The notes: generated by a model not told the origin, from the letters alone. A DNA stretch of 64,000 nt from NORP23 sp050302475 (GCA_050302475.1 JBNLBF010000011.1:25313-89312), one strand, 5' to 3'; counted from the first letter of the stretch, positions 26,180 to 34,635 are shown. Numbers and translations: made by a program.

Positions 26180-27505
26180 TTAATCGATTTCTTTCAGAAC
26201 GTCCGCCAGCGTCCCGATCAACTCATCAATCTGCGCCTTGTTGATAATCAGCGGCGGGGACATGGCGATGATGTCGCCGGTGGTGCGGATCAGGATGCCT
26301 TTTTCGTAAGCCTTGAGGAAGGCGTTGAACGCGCGTTTTGTCGGCGCGCCGTCAATCGGCTCCAGCTCCACCGCGCCGATCAGGCCGGTGTTGCGGATGT
26401 CTTTGACGTGGGGCAGGCCTTTTAACGCGTGCAAGGCTTCCTCCCAATAGGGGGCGAGGGTGGCGGCGTTTTCAAAAATACCGTCCTCCTTATACGTCTC
26501 CAACGTCGCCAGACCGGCGGCGGAGGCAATCGGGTTGCCGGAATATGTGTAGCCGTGGAACAGCTCGATCATATTTTCCGGACCGGTCATGAATGTGTCA
26601 TGAATGTCGGCACTGGTCAGCACCGCGCCCATCGGGATCACCCCGTTAGTCAGGCCCTTGGCCGTCGTCATCATGTCCGGTTGAACGCCGTAATAATCAG
26701 CGGCAAATGGCGCGCCGAGGCGGCCGAAACCGGTGATCACTTCGTCAAAGATCAACAGGATACCGTGTTTCTTGGTGATCGCCCGCAAGCCTTCCAGATA
26801 CCCTTTGGGCGGGATCAGAACGCCGGTCGATCCGGCAATCGGTTCGACGATCACGGCAGCGATGGTGGAGGCATCATGCAGCGTCACGATCCGCTCCAGC
26901 TCATCCGCCAAATTCGCGCCATGCTCCGGCTGGCCCTTGGTGTAGGCATTTTCCGGCAGATGCGTGTGGGGCATATGATCGACGCCGCCCAGAAGCGTGC
27001 CGAAATGTTTGCGGTTGGTGACAATGCCACCGACAGAAATCCCGCCGAAATTCACGCCGTGATAGCCACGCTCCCGCCCGATCAACCGCGTCCGCGCCCC
27101 TTCGCCGCGCGCTCGATGATAGGCAATGGCGATTTTGAGCGCGGTTTCCACGGATTCCGATCCGGAGTTGGTGAAAAACGCATGATCCATCCCATCAGGG
27201 GCCATATCGACCAGACGGTTGGCCAATTCGAAGGCTTTGGGGTGACCCATCTGGAAGGCGGGGGCGTAGTCGAGTTCACCGGCCTGTTGGCGGATCGCCT
27301 CGACAATGCGGGGTTGGTTGTGACCGGCGTTGCAGCACCACAGGCCCGCGGTGCCGTCCAGCACCTGACGGCCATCAGCGGTTGTGTAGTGCATCTTGTC
27401 GGCACCAACCAGCATCCGCGGCGCTTGTTTGAATTGTCGGTTGGCCGTGAACGGCATCCAGAAGGCGCGCAGATCGTTCGGCGCGGCGGTTGTCCGGTCA
27501 GACAT
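26180..27505 (-). CDS. Class III aminotransferase, probable beta-alanine:pyruvate transaminase
   Basis: PLP enzyme of 441 residues. N-terminal AFWMPFTANRQFK is characteristic of beta-alanine:pyruvate (omega-amino acid) transaminases. Pyridine-ring Asp254 lies in LIFDEVITGFGR and the Schiff-base lysine is Lys283 (TTAKGLTNG). ATG 27505 has GGAGGG; the open frame extends 48 bases further through the operator region and was not used. It heads the long pyrimidine operon and would convert beta-alanine or 3-aminoisobutyrate to the semialdehyde. Confidence 0.93.
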   Translation of the reverse strand: MSDRTTAAPNDLRAFWMPFTANRQFKQAPRMLVGADKMHYTTADGRQVLDGTAGLWCCNAGHNQPRIVEAIRQQAGELDYAPAFQMGHPKAFELANRLVDMAPDGMDHAFFTNSGSESVETALKIAIAYHRARGEGARTRLIGRERGYHGVNFGGISVGGIVTNRKHFGTLLGGVDHMPHTHLPENAYTKGQPEHGANLADELERIVTLHDASTIAAVIVEPIAGSTGVLIPPKGYLEGLRAITKKHGILLIFDEVITGFGRLGAPFAADYYGVQPDMMTTAKGLTNGVIPMGAVLTSADIHDTFMTGPENMIELFHGYTYSGNPIASAAGLATLETYKEDGIFENAATLAPYWEEALHALKGLPHVKDIRNTGLIGAVELEPIDGAPTKRAFNAFLKAYEKGILIRTTGDIIAMSPPLIINKAQIDELIGTLADVLKEID

Positions 27506-27546
27506 TATACCCTCCATGTCCGCCCCTTGTTGCCGGGGCTTAGTTT

Positions 27547-27560
27547 TGACCAATTGGTCA
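27547..27560. promoter_or_regulatory. RutR-like palindromic operator
   Basis: Perfect 14-bp palindrome TGACCAATTGGTCA, flanked as TTTTGACCA on the left. It matches the known RutR box TTGACCA-N2-TGGTCAA (RutR is the uracil-responsive TetR regulator) except at the last base. It sits 42 bases upstream of the aminotransferase ATG, at the head of the degradation/transport operon. No rutR gene is in the window. A further TTTTGACCA half-site lies near 27609. Confidence 0.75.
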
Positions 27561-27618
27561 GAGATACGGTAGCACAGCTATTTGACGCGTCAAGAACTGC
27601 GTGAGTCTTTTGACCAGA

Positions 27619-28101
27619 CTACGCCTTTTTGTCCGGAAAACGATACCGGAATGTGCAACATTCCGCGCCACTGAGTATGGTTTGGTCACGTTTGAGGCTG
27701 GCATCGGGGTTAAACCCTTCGATCAATGCAAAATCGCGGTTGCAGGACAGGGTTTTGCCAAGCTCCGCAATGCCAAGCGCGCGGTACATTTCGGCATAGC
27801 GACAGCGGGTGACGTTGAAATCGAGCGTGGTGTCGGAGGCTTCCAGCACATCGATTTCCAACGCATCATTCTGCGTCCAGTATTGCAGGCTGTCCTGAAA
27901 CGCCTCCACATCATCGCCCAGCTGGTCTGCCAGATCGGCCCCCTGATCGCGGGCGATTTTGATCACAGCCTCGCGCACGATCGCCAGCACCTTGTCCCGC
28001 CCGAACTCGTCCGCCAAAGCGTCGATGATCGGGGCGAGGATCCGCGCCTCCGTCTCGCGGCGCAACAGGACGCCGATTGTCTGGGTGATCGTATCTTTCA
28101 T
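27619..28101 (-). CDS. L-2-amino-thiazoline-4-carboxylate hydrolase-like protein
   Basis: A 160-residue protein matching the ATC hydrolase family pattern: CRYAEMYRALGIAELG, then LSCNRDFALIEGFNP and a closing GAECCTFRYRF. The conserved Cys in LSCNRD is the presumed nucleophile. In Pseudomonas, ATC hydrolase opens a thiazoline ring on the way to cysteine, but most family members lie in other settings. Here it is coupled by ATGA to a DMT exporter and sits immediately upstream of the pyrimidine operon, so a ring-opening or signalling-ligand role in heterocycle metabolism is possible but unproven. Confidence 0.8.
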   Translation of the reverse strand: MKDTITQTIGVLLRRETEARILAPIIDALADEFGRDKVLAIVREAVIKIARDQGADLADQLGDDVEAFQDSLQYWTQNDALEIDVLEASDTTLDFNVTRCRYAEMYRALGIAELGKTLSCNRDFALIEGFNPDASLKRDQTILSGAECCTFRYRFPDKKA

Positions 28102-28979
28102 CGTTCTCTTAGTAACATGAGGAGGGCGAGGATCGTCAACGCAACGCCCGAAATTTCATAGGCCGACGCCATACCATGGCCCAGCAACCCTTCCCAAACG
28201 ATGACCCATGTCGGGACGAGGTAGGTATAGGCCATCACCTTGGCGCTGGGCAGGCGCATGGTCGCATATTGCAGCAGGAAAAAGGTCGTCGCACTGGCGA
28301 AAATTGCGATGTAAAACAGCGTGATCCAGACGATACCGGGCAGGGCCAGCCAGTCGGTCGCGAGGATGGCGGGGGCGCCATAGATGCTGAGGATGATGAA
28401 TCCTGCGACCAGCACCCCGAATGTATAGAACAGCGCCGGTTCGCCCCGGTTCGACCAGCGGACAAAGGGCGTATAAAGTGCGTGGCTGATGCAGCCGATG
28501 AAGAACAGCAGTTCTCCGCGCCCGACGTCCAGCGCCAGCATCGCGTTAAGATCCCCACGAAAAATCACCCACAGCGCCCCGGCGGCGGCCATGGCCAGTG
28601 CCAGCGCCATCCAAGGCGTTGTGATCTGGCGCAGCAGCAGATAGCCGAAACCGGCAGACATGATCGGCGTCAGGGTGAATACGGCGGAGGTTGACACCGG
28701 CGGGGCGGTTTTCAGCCCTTCGAACATCAGAACGAAGTAGAGCGCAAACATCGCCCCCATCGCAAAATAGCGCCACGGGGCTTGCAGATAGTCGCGCTTG
28801 AAATCACCGCGCACTGCGACGATTGCCCCAACCAAGGCGGACGCAATCAGGAACCGCACCGCCATCAGTGCCGTCGGGTCCACCAGATTGGCCGCCATAC
28901 CCCCCAGCGAAAAGGACCCTGCCACCAGCAGGGAAAACAGCAGCATGGCCAGATGGCCGCGATGGGCTTGGGATAACAT
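28098..28979 (-). CDS. DMT-superfamily (EamA) transporter
   Basis: A 293-residue protein with ten hydrophobic helices in two EamA halves (about 8-135 and 150-290). It has the usual early GGMAANLVDPTALMAVRFLIA and the late TYLVPTWVIVWEGLLGH. ATG 28979 has CGGAGGA upstream. It overlaps the ATC-hydrolase-like gene by ATGA, so they form a two-gene unit, perhaps exporting an amino acid or heterocycle. Confidence 0.9.
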   Translation of the reverse strand: MLSQAHRGHLAMLLFSLLVAGSFSLGGMAANLVDPTALMAVRFLIASALVGAIVAVRGDFKRDYLQAPWRYFAMGAMFALYFVLMFEGLKTAPPVSTSAVFTLTPIMSAGFGYLLLRQITTPWMALALAMAAAGALWVIFRGDLNAMLALDVGRGELLFFIGCISHALYTPFVRWSNRGEPALFYTFGVLVAGFIILSIYGAPAILATDWLALPGIVWITLFYIAIFASATTFFLLQYATMRLPSAKVMAYTYLVPTWVIVWEGLLGHGMASAYEISGVALTILALLMLLRER

Positions 28980-29068
28980 GGGTCCTCCGTTGCCTGCATT
29001 TGAGGGGAGGGGGCGGTGATTGTCCAGCGGCATTCACTTGCGTAAGATGGCGGGAAAAGGAGTCCACC

Positions 29069-29347
29069 ATGTCCGCCCCTCGTATCACCATCCGCTACTG
29101 CACCCGCTGCAACTGGCTTTTGCGCGCCGGATGGCTGGCGCAGGAATTGCTGTCATCCTTTGGCGAGGATCTGGGCGAGGTGGCGCTGATCCCGGACGGC
29201 ACCGGCGGGGTGTTCGAAATCCGGATCGGAGATCAGGTGATTTGGGAACGGGTGCGCGATGGCGGATTTCCCGAGAGTAAGGTGCTGAAGCAGCGGGTAC
29301 GGGATATTGTCGATCCGGGGCGCGATATGGGACATGTGGATGGGTGA
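29069..29347 (+). CDS. SelT/SelW/SelH-like redox protein
   Basis: A 92-residue Rdx-family thioredoxin-fold protein. The hallmark RYCTRCNWLLRA gives a Cys11-x-x-Cys14 motif near the N-terminus (Cys in place of selenocysteine), followed by the GGVFEIRIGDQVIWERVRDGGFPE strand-helix pattern. AAAAGGAG precedes ATG 29069. Probably a small cytosolic oxidoreductase. It is divergent from the DMT gene and upstream of the copper-delivery genes, though a link to them is inference. Confidence 0.88.
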   Translation: MSAPRITIRYCTRCNWLLRAGWLAQELLSSFGEDLGEVALIPDGTGGVFEIRIGDQVIWERVRDGGFPESKVLKQRVRDIVDPGRDMGHVDG

Positions 29348-29482
29348 CGTGGTATTTCGCTCGGAAACAAGGCGCTCGCCCTTCCGGTTCAACATTGAAG
29401 ATGCTCGTCGTGCGACATATTTCACATTGAAACCCCACCCCCGGCGTGACAGACAATACGCGACCAACCGAATGGACCTAGC

Positions 29483-29866
29483 GTGACCCGTTTCTGGACA
29501 TTTTACGAGAGAACCTGTCAGTGGCTGTTGTTGCTGCCGTTCCTCGTCGTCCAGCTGATCGGCCCCGGCGCCATGCCGCAGATCGGGCCAGAAGGGATCG
29601 AGCTGGTCCTGTGCTCGGATTCCGAGCTACGGACGGTCACGATCTCGGTTGATGGCGAGCTGATCGAAGATGAACCGCTTGCCGAACATTATTCTCCCTG
29701 TGACTGGGCGATTGCCAATGGTCAACTGGTCGAGGCCAGCCCTGTTACCCTGCCCGTTCGTGAAGGGGTAGCGACCCCTGCAGATCATGCCTTTGTTGTT
29801 ATCGCCTTCGCGCCTGAACCGGCATTCGGACCACCCCCGGCACGCGCGCCACCGCTTCCTATCTGA
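29483..29866 (+). CDS. Membrane-anchored DUF2946-like protein of the copper group
   Basis: A 127-residue protein with an N-terminal hydrophobic segment (about 13-28) that may be an anchor or uncleaved signal. ELVLCSDSELRTVTI and HYSPCDWA recall the Cys and His-x3-Cys pattern of DUF2946 proteins, often found beside copper genes. The C-terminus is proline-rich. It directly precedes the PCu(A)C and SCO genes, so a periplasmic copper role is plausible. The family assignment is tentative. Confidence 0.6.
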   Translation: MTRFWTFYERTCQWLLLLPFLVVQLIGPGAMPQIGPEGIELVLCSDSELRTVTISVDGELIEDEPLAEHYSPCDWAIANGQLVEASPVTLPVREGVATPADHAFVVIAFAPEPAFGPPPARAPPLPI

Positions 29867-29940
29867 TCCAAAATCTATCGCGGATCGGCAGTAAGCCGGT
29901 TCCTGCTTAACATCCCGGAATTTCCGGAAAGGACTCAGAT

Positions 29941-30444
29941 ATGAAACGACGTATTTTTGTAACTTCAATCGCCGCGACCCTGATGGTCGCCAATGTCAGC
30001 TTCGCGGAAAGCCAAATGTCAGGCGAAACGCACCATGATATGGAGGCGTTGACGCTTGGTGATCTGGTACTGCATGACCCGTTTGCTTTTGCGACCCTGC
30101 CCAACCAGCCGGTGGCGGGTGGCTTCATGCGCATTGAAAATATGGGCGAGGATGATCGCCTGATCGCCGCCGCCAGCCCGATTGCGGGCGAAGTGCAGAT
30201 TCACGAAATGGCGATGGAGGGTGACGTGATGCGGATGCGCGAATTGCCCGAGGGCCTGACCCTGCCAGCCGGTGAATTCACTGTGCTGGAGCCGGGCGGC
30301 TACCACATCATGTTCATGCAGTTGGACGGCCCGCTGGTCGAAGGCGAAAATGTCTCCGTCACGCTGACCTTCGAAAGCGCAGGCGAAATTACCATCGACA
30401 TGCCGATCCTGTCCAAAATGGACGGGATGCCAATGAACCATTAG
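29941..30444 (+). CDS. Periplasmic copper chaperone PCu(A)C
   Basis: A 167-residue periplasmic protein with a signal peptide (about 1-22, ending SFA). The copper-binding set is visible as His88 and Met90 (IHEM), Met99, His122 and Met124 (YHIM), matching the H-x10-M-x21/22-H-x-M arrangement of the family. It delivers Cu(I) to the CuA or CuB site of cytochrome oxidase, usually together with SCO, which is the next gene 9 bases downstream. A copper-assembly operon is strongly suggested. Confidence 0.93.
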   Translation: MKRRIFVTSIAATLMVANVSFAESQMSGETHHDMEALTLGDLVLHDPFAFATLPNQPVAGGFMRIENMGEDDRLIAAASPIAGEVQIHEMAMEGDVMRMRELPEGLTLPAGEFTVLEPGGYHIMFMQLDGPLVEGENVSVTLTFESAGEITIDMPILSKMDGMPMNH

Positions 30445-30453
30445 GATCAGATC

Positions 30454-31053
30454 ATGGCTTCACCAACTCATAAGAAAATCCGGGCAGCCCTTTACGGGCT
30501 GGCCGCGATTGCCGTTCTGGCGCAGGTCTATTTCGCCTTTATCCATCCCCGCCTGTTTACCGACGCCGGGACACGGATCGGGGAAGGAGACTATCAGCTG
30601 GTTGCGACGAATGGCGAGGCGTTCACCGAAGAGACGCTGAAAGGGCATCCCTCGATCGTCTATTTCGGCTTTACGCATTGCCCCGAGGTCTGCCCGACCA
30701 CGATGGGTGACGTAGCCACCTGGCAGGCGGAACTGGGCGAGGTCGCCGAGGATCTGCAGGTCTATTTCATCACCGTGGACCCGGAGCGGGACACGCTGGA
30801 GCTGCTGGATGGTTATGTCGGCTGGCTCGATAACGGGATCGGGGTCACCGGAACGGTTGAGGAGGTTCGCAAGGCTGAGAAATCCTTCCGCATCTATTCC
30901 GCCAAAGTGCCGCTGAGCGACGGGGAATATACCATGGATCATTCCGCCCATATTCTGCTGTTTGACGAGAATGGCCGTTTTTTCGAGCCAATCCAGTATC
31001 AGGAGGATCTGGAGTTGGCGCTGGATAAGCTGCGGCGGATGTTGGGGGCCTAA
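30454..31053 (+). CDS. SCO1/SenC family copper/redox protein
   Basis: A 199-residue membrane-anchored thioredoxin-fold protein. The transmembrane anchor is about 10-30, the metal/redox motif is Cys76-x3-Cys80 (THCPEVCPTT) and the third ligand is His163 (DHSAH). The TVDPERDT segment is the family signature. It is involved in CuA centre assembly of cytochrome c oxidase and in periplasmic thiol redox. Co-transcribed with the PCu(A)C gene. Confidence 0.94.
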   Translation: MASPTHKKIRAALYGLAAIAVLAQVYFAFIHPRLFTDAGTRIGEGDYQLVATNGEAFTEETLKGHPSIVYFGFTHCPEVCPTTMGDVATWQAELGEVAEDLQVYFITVDPERDTLELLDGYVGWLDNGIGVTGTVEEVRKAEKSFRIYSAKVPLSDGEYTMDHSAHILLFDENGRFFEPIQYQEDLELALDKLRRMLGA

Positions 31054-31075
31054 GGGCCAAGGCAGGTGCTCGCCC

Positions 31076-31444
31076 CTACATCGCATTCCCGATGATTTGC
31101 ATCAGCCCCGCGGCCAGCGTCGCATTCACCAAATCCAGATAGATATGCAGCCCGCGTTCGTCTTTCGGAAACATCAGCGGGTTGTGGTAAAGCGGTGTGG
31201 CGATCAACAGGAACAGGATCAGCAGGGCGGCGCCATAGATGGTGCCAACATTCAGCACCAGCGCCAGCCCTCCTGCGATCTGCATCAAATAACCGGCGAC
31301 CAACCCCCACGTCGGCATGGCCCAGCCGTAATTGGTCGGCGTGCCAATCCGCTCGCGGATGCCTCTGAAATTCCGAAAGGCGGCGATCAGGAAAAACAGG
31401 CCGAAGGTGATACGGCCGATATCGATCAGCAGGGCGGAACTCAT
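31076..31444 (-). CDS. DoxX-like membrane protein
   Basis: A 122-residue protein with four hydrophobic helices and a DoxX-type pattern (early GRITFGLFFLIAAFRNFRGI, and LYHNPLMF between helices three and four). Members are small inner-membrane proteins, sometimes linked to oxidoreductases, of unclear activity. ATG 31444 has AAAGGA. It is the last gene of the preT-VOC-preA unit, 25 bases after preA, and converges on the SCO gene. Confidence 0.82.
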   Translation of the reverse strand: MSSALLIDIGRITFGLFFLIAAFRNFRGIRERIGTPTNYGWAMPTWGLVAGYLMQIAGGLALVLNVGTIYGAALLILFLLIATPLYHNPLMFPKDERGLHIYLDLVNATLAAGLMQIIGNAM

Positions 31445-31469
31445 AGGCGAATCCTTTGATGTGGAGAGG

Positions 31470-32774
31470 TTACTCCGCCAGCATCTTTAGAGGATTATTC
31501 GGGTGCGTTGTCCAGTTGGCATATTCCGCCGGGACTTTTTCGCCCGTGCGCTCGTCCAATGTTCCCGGGGCCAGAGCTTCCATGGTGATGCAGTCCTCGA
31601 CCGGGCAGACATTGACGCACAGGTTGCAGGCAACACATTCGTCGTCTTTGACGGTGAAGGTGCGGTCATCTGACATCGCAATCGCCTGATGGCTGGTGTC
31701 CTCGCAAGCGGCAAAACAGCGGCCGCAGCTGATGCACAAGTCCTGATTGATTTTCGCCTTGGCGATATAGTTGAGGTTCAGGTCCTGCCAGTCTTTGCAA
31801 TTCGGCACGGCGCGCCCGACGACGGAATCGACGGAACTATGCCCGGCCTCGTCCATCCATTGCGACAGGCCGGAAATCATTTCCTGCACGATCTTGAAAC
31901 CATAGGTCATCGCCGCCGTACAGACCTGCACATTGCCAGCTCCAAGCGCCATAAATTCCGCCGCATCGCGCCATGTTGTGATGCCCCCAATGCCCGAAAT
32001 CGGCAGGTCCGCCGTGTCCGCATTCCGTGCGATCTCCGCCACCATATTCAGCGCAATCGGCTTCACCGCAGGGCCGCAATAGCCGCCATGCGCGCCCCAA
32101 CCGTCGATTGAGGGCTCAGGCGAGAAATTATCAAGGTTCACCGAGGTGATCGAATTGATCGTGTTGATCAGGCTGACCGCATCAGCCCCGCCGCGCATCG
32201 CTGCCTCGGCCGGTTTGCGGATGTCGGTGATGTTGGGGGTCAGTTTAACGATGACCGGCATGCGGGTGTTTTGTTTACACCAGCGCGTCACCATTTCGAT
32301 ATATTCCGGCACCTGTCCGACCGCAGACCCCATGCCCCGTTCGGCCATGCCGTGCGGGCAGCCGAAGTTGAGTTCTACACCGTCCGCGCCGGTTTCTTCG
32401 ACAACGGGGAGGATGGTTTTCCACGCTTCCTCGACACAGGGCACCATCAGGGAGACAACAACCGCGCGATCCGGATAGTCGCGTTTCACGGCCTTGATCT
32501 CGCGCAGGTTCTGCTGCAGCGGGCGATCGGTGATCAGTTCGATATTGTTCAGCCCCAACAAGCGCCGATCCGCACCGAATATTGCGCCATATCGGGGGCC
32601 GTTGACGTTGACGATGGGCGGGCCATCTTCGCCCAGCGTTTTCCAGACCACGCCACCCCATCCGGCCTCGAATGCACGGCGGACGTTATATTCCTTGTCC
32701 GTCGGCGGGGCAGAGGCCAGCCAGAACGGGTTCGGGGATTTGATGCCGACAAAGTCGGAGGTCAGGTTAGCCAT
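31470..32774 (-). CDS. preA: NAD-dependent dihydropyrimidine dehydrogenase, PreA subunit
   Basis: A 434-residue catalytic subunit that reduces uracil or thymine to dihydropyrimidine. An FMN TIM barrel (about 1-320), with NFGCPHGMAERGMGSAVGQ and SGIGGITTWRDAAEF, is followed by two 4Fe-4S clusters, CISCGRCFAAC and CVACNLCVNVC (about 340-395). It pairs with PreT, which supplies electrons from NAD(P)H. The start overlaps the intervening VOC gene by 8 bases, so the three are one transcript. Confidence 0.95.
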   Translation of the reverse strand: MANLTSDFVGIKSPNPFWLASAPPTDKEYNVRRAFEAGWGGVVWKTLGEDGPPIVNVNGPRYGAIFGADRRLLGLNNIELITDRPLQQNLREIKAVKRDYPDRAVVVSLMVPCVEEAWKTILPVVEETGADGVELNFGCPHGMAERGMGSAVGQVPEYIEMVTRWCKQNTRMPVIVKLTPNITDIRKPAEAAMRGGADAVSLINTINSITSVNLDNFSPEPSIDGWGAHGGYCGPAVKPIALNMVAEIARNADTADLPISGIGGITTWRDAAEFMALGAGNVQVCTAAMTYGFKIVQEMISGLSQWMDEAGHSSVDSVVGRAVPNCKDWQDLNLNYIAKAKINQDLCISCGRCFAACEDTSHQAIAMSDDRTFTVKDDECVACNLCVNVCPVEDCITMEALAPGTLDERTGEKVPAEYANWTTHPNNPLKMLAE

Positions 32775-33156
32775 GGGCGTCTCCTTTTAAGCTTTCAAGC
32801 AATATCTGATTGCCTTCAGTGTCTTTCAGCATGACCCAGCGGATGCCGGGTTGCCATGGGGCGTCGTCAGGGCCGCTATGGATTTCTGCGCCTTTGGCGG
32901 ACATGGCGGCGGCATCCGCGTCCGCATCATCGGACACCAGATAGAGGGTCGGGACGCCGGTTACGCTGATTTCAGATTGTTTCGCAAAACGGAGCCGCGT
33001 TTTCTCGCCCGGAACGCCCAACAGGATGAACCGCCAGTCGGGTTCGTAGGGGGCATCTGCCAGTACTTCGAACCCCAGCACGTCGCGATAAAAGGCAAGC
33101 GCGCGGTCCTGATCGGCGACCGGAATTGACTGAAAGTTGATGCGTTGTATTGGCAA
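32767..33156 (-). CDS. VOC-family protein between preT and preA
   Basis: A 129-residue glyoxalase/VOC fold protein: INFQSIPVADQDRALAFYRDVLGFEV opens the domain and PGIRWVMLKDTEGNQILLES closes it. I chose TTG 33156, which begins the domain, starts 2 bases after the preT stop and has GGGAGG at proper spacing. Upstream in-frame codons overlap preT. The usual first metal-ligand His is Asn/Gln here, so it may bind a ligand rather than catalyse. It is inserted between the two subunit genes of one enzyme. Confidence 0.78.
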   Translation of the reverse strand: MPIQRINFQSIPVADQDRALAFYRDVLGFEVLADAPYEPDWRFILLGVPGEKTRLRFAKQSEISVTGVPTLYLVSDDADADAAAMSAKGAEIHSGPDDAPWQPGIRWVMLKDTEGNQILLESLKGDAHG

Positions 33157-33157
33157 G

Positions 33158-34465
33158 CTAGCCTCCCATGAGCGCGGTGTGGATGTCCTCGGCGGCGTCA
33201 CGGCCTTCAGCGACGGCGGTTACGGTCAGATCTTCGCCACCTGTGGCGCAGTCGCCACCGGCCCAGACATTGGCCATCGAGGTCCGCCCTTGATCATCCA
33301 CCTTGATCTTGCCGCCGTCAATCGCCAGGCCGCTATCCAGAACCAGAGTCTGGCCAATTGCGGCCAGCACCTGATCAGCGGGGAGGGTAATCGTCTCCCC
33401 CGTGCCGGAAACTTTGCCATCCTTGACGGCGGTATATTCCAGCGTGATTTCTCCGTCGGCGGTGCCTTGCGGCATCATGTTGGTCAGGATGCGCACGCCC
33501 TTGGCGGTTGCCAATTCTTGCTCGTATGTGCTGGCGCCCATCTGATCCTGGCTGCGGCGGTAAGCGATGGTGACGTTCTCCGCCCCCAACCCTTTCGCCT
33601 GCACAGCGGCGTCTATTGCCGTCATGCCGCCGCCGATCACCACCACATTGCGCCCGACGGGGAGGGAGGAGAGATCCTCCGTCTGGCGCAAGTTGGCGAT
33701 GAAATCGACGGCGTCGGTTGTGTCCATGCCGGCAAGGCTGTTAACCCCGCCGAGCCCGATAGACAGAAATACGGCGTCATGGTCAGCGACCAGACCGTCC
33801 AGCGACAGACCATCGCCGAGCGCCTTGCCATGTTCCGAGCTGATCCCACCGATTTTGAGCAGCCAGGCAACCTCGGCCTGCGCAAACCCGTTGACCGTTT
33901 TGTAGCTGGCAATGCCATATTCATTCAGGCCACCGGATTTTGGCTTTGCCTCGTAAATCACGACGTCATGGCCTTTCATGGCCAGACGATGGGCGGCAGA
34001 CAGTCCGGCGGGACCCGCACCCACCACAGCGATACGCTTGCCGGTGGGGGCGGCACGGGTGAAGGGGTGATCGCCCTTCGCCATCAGCGTATCGGTGGCG
34101 TAACGTTGCAGGCGACCGATCTGAACGGGTTCACCTTCGGCTGTTTCGCGCACGCAGACTTCCTCGCACAGCGTTTCGGTCGGGCAGACGCGCGCGCACA
34201 TACCGCCTAGGATATTTTGCGAAAGGATCGTTTTTGCCGCCGCTTCTGGCGTGCCGGTCGCGATCTGGCGAATGAACAACGGGATGTCGATATCCGTAGG
34301 GCAGGCGGTGATGCAAGGCGCGTCGTAGCAGAAATAGCACCGGTCCGCGGCGACGGCGGCCTCATGCGGGTCCAGAGGTTCATGAAGATCCGCAAAATTG
34401 CTTGCGTATTCCTCGGCACTCAATCGGCCACTGGCGATCCCCGGTGTGTGGATATCCGTCGGCAT
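33158..34465 (-). CDS. preT: NAD-dependent dihydropyrimidine dehydrogenase, PreT subunit
   Basis: A 435-residue flavoprotein subunit resembling the glutamate synthase small chain. N-terminal cysteines (CYFCYDAPCITACP and CARVCPTETLCEEVC) hold two 4Fe-4S clusters. An FAD loop GAGPAGLSAAH (near residue 130) and a second dinucleotide site VIGGGMTAID (near 270) follow, and GGDCATGGE ends the FAD domain. It passes electrons to PreA. GGAGGG precedes the ATG. A palindrome lies 51-70 bases upstream. Confidence 0.95.
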   Translation of the reverse strand: MPTDIHTPGIASGRLSAEEYASNFADLHEPLDPHEAAVAADRCYFCYDAPCITACPTDIDIPLFIRQIATGTPEAAAKTILSQNILGGMCARVCPTETLCEEVCVRETAEGEPVQIGRLQRYATDTLMAKGDHPFTRAAPTGKRIAVVGAGPAGLSAAHRLAMKGHDVVIYEAKPKSGGLNEYGIASYKTVNGFAQAEVAWLLKIGGISSEHGKALGDGLSLDGLVADHDAVFLSIGLGGVNSLAGMDTTDAVDFIANLRQTEDLSSLPVGRNVVVIGGGMTAIDAAVQAKGLGAENVTIAYRRSQDQMGASTYEQELATAKGVRILTNMMPQGTADGEITLEYTAVKDGKVSGTGETITLPADQVLAAIGQTLVLDSGLAIDGGKIKVDDQGRTSMANVWAGGDCATGGEDLTVTAVAEGRDAAEDIHTALMGG

Positions 34466-34515
34466 TGCACCCTCCTGTCACTTATTATTTTTTGATATGC
34501 TGGCACAGAATATGA

Positions 34516-34535
34516 ATTTTATCAAATGGTAAAAT
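34516..34535. promoter_or_regulatory. Palindromic operator upstream of preT
   Basis: ATTTTATCA (34516-34524), then AA, then TGGTAAAAT (34527-34535), with one mismatch between the 9-base arms. It shares the CA-N2-TGG core and spacing of the RutR-like site at 27547-27560. It lies in the A+T-rich 170-base gap between preT and the divergent UPF0114 gene. Confidence 0.55.
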
Positions 34536-34635
34536 AAAAACTTTTGCTGATTTTCAAAATTAGGGAAAAATCCTTGACCCTTTTGCACAAATCCTGATCA
34601 ATCGGCCCATTAACCAATCAGTGCCGGGACGAAAC

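Noticed and set aside
32328..32345. Possible loss of the catalytic Cys in PreA (GSAVGQ versus GLACGQ of mammalian enzyme)
   Set aside because: From memory, the E. coli PreA subunit also has Val at this place, so it seems normal for bacterial enzymes.
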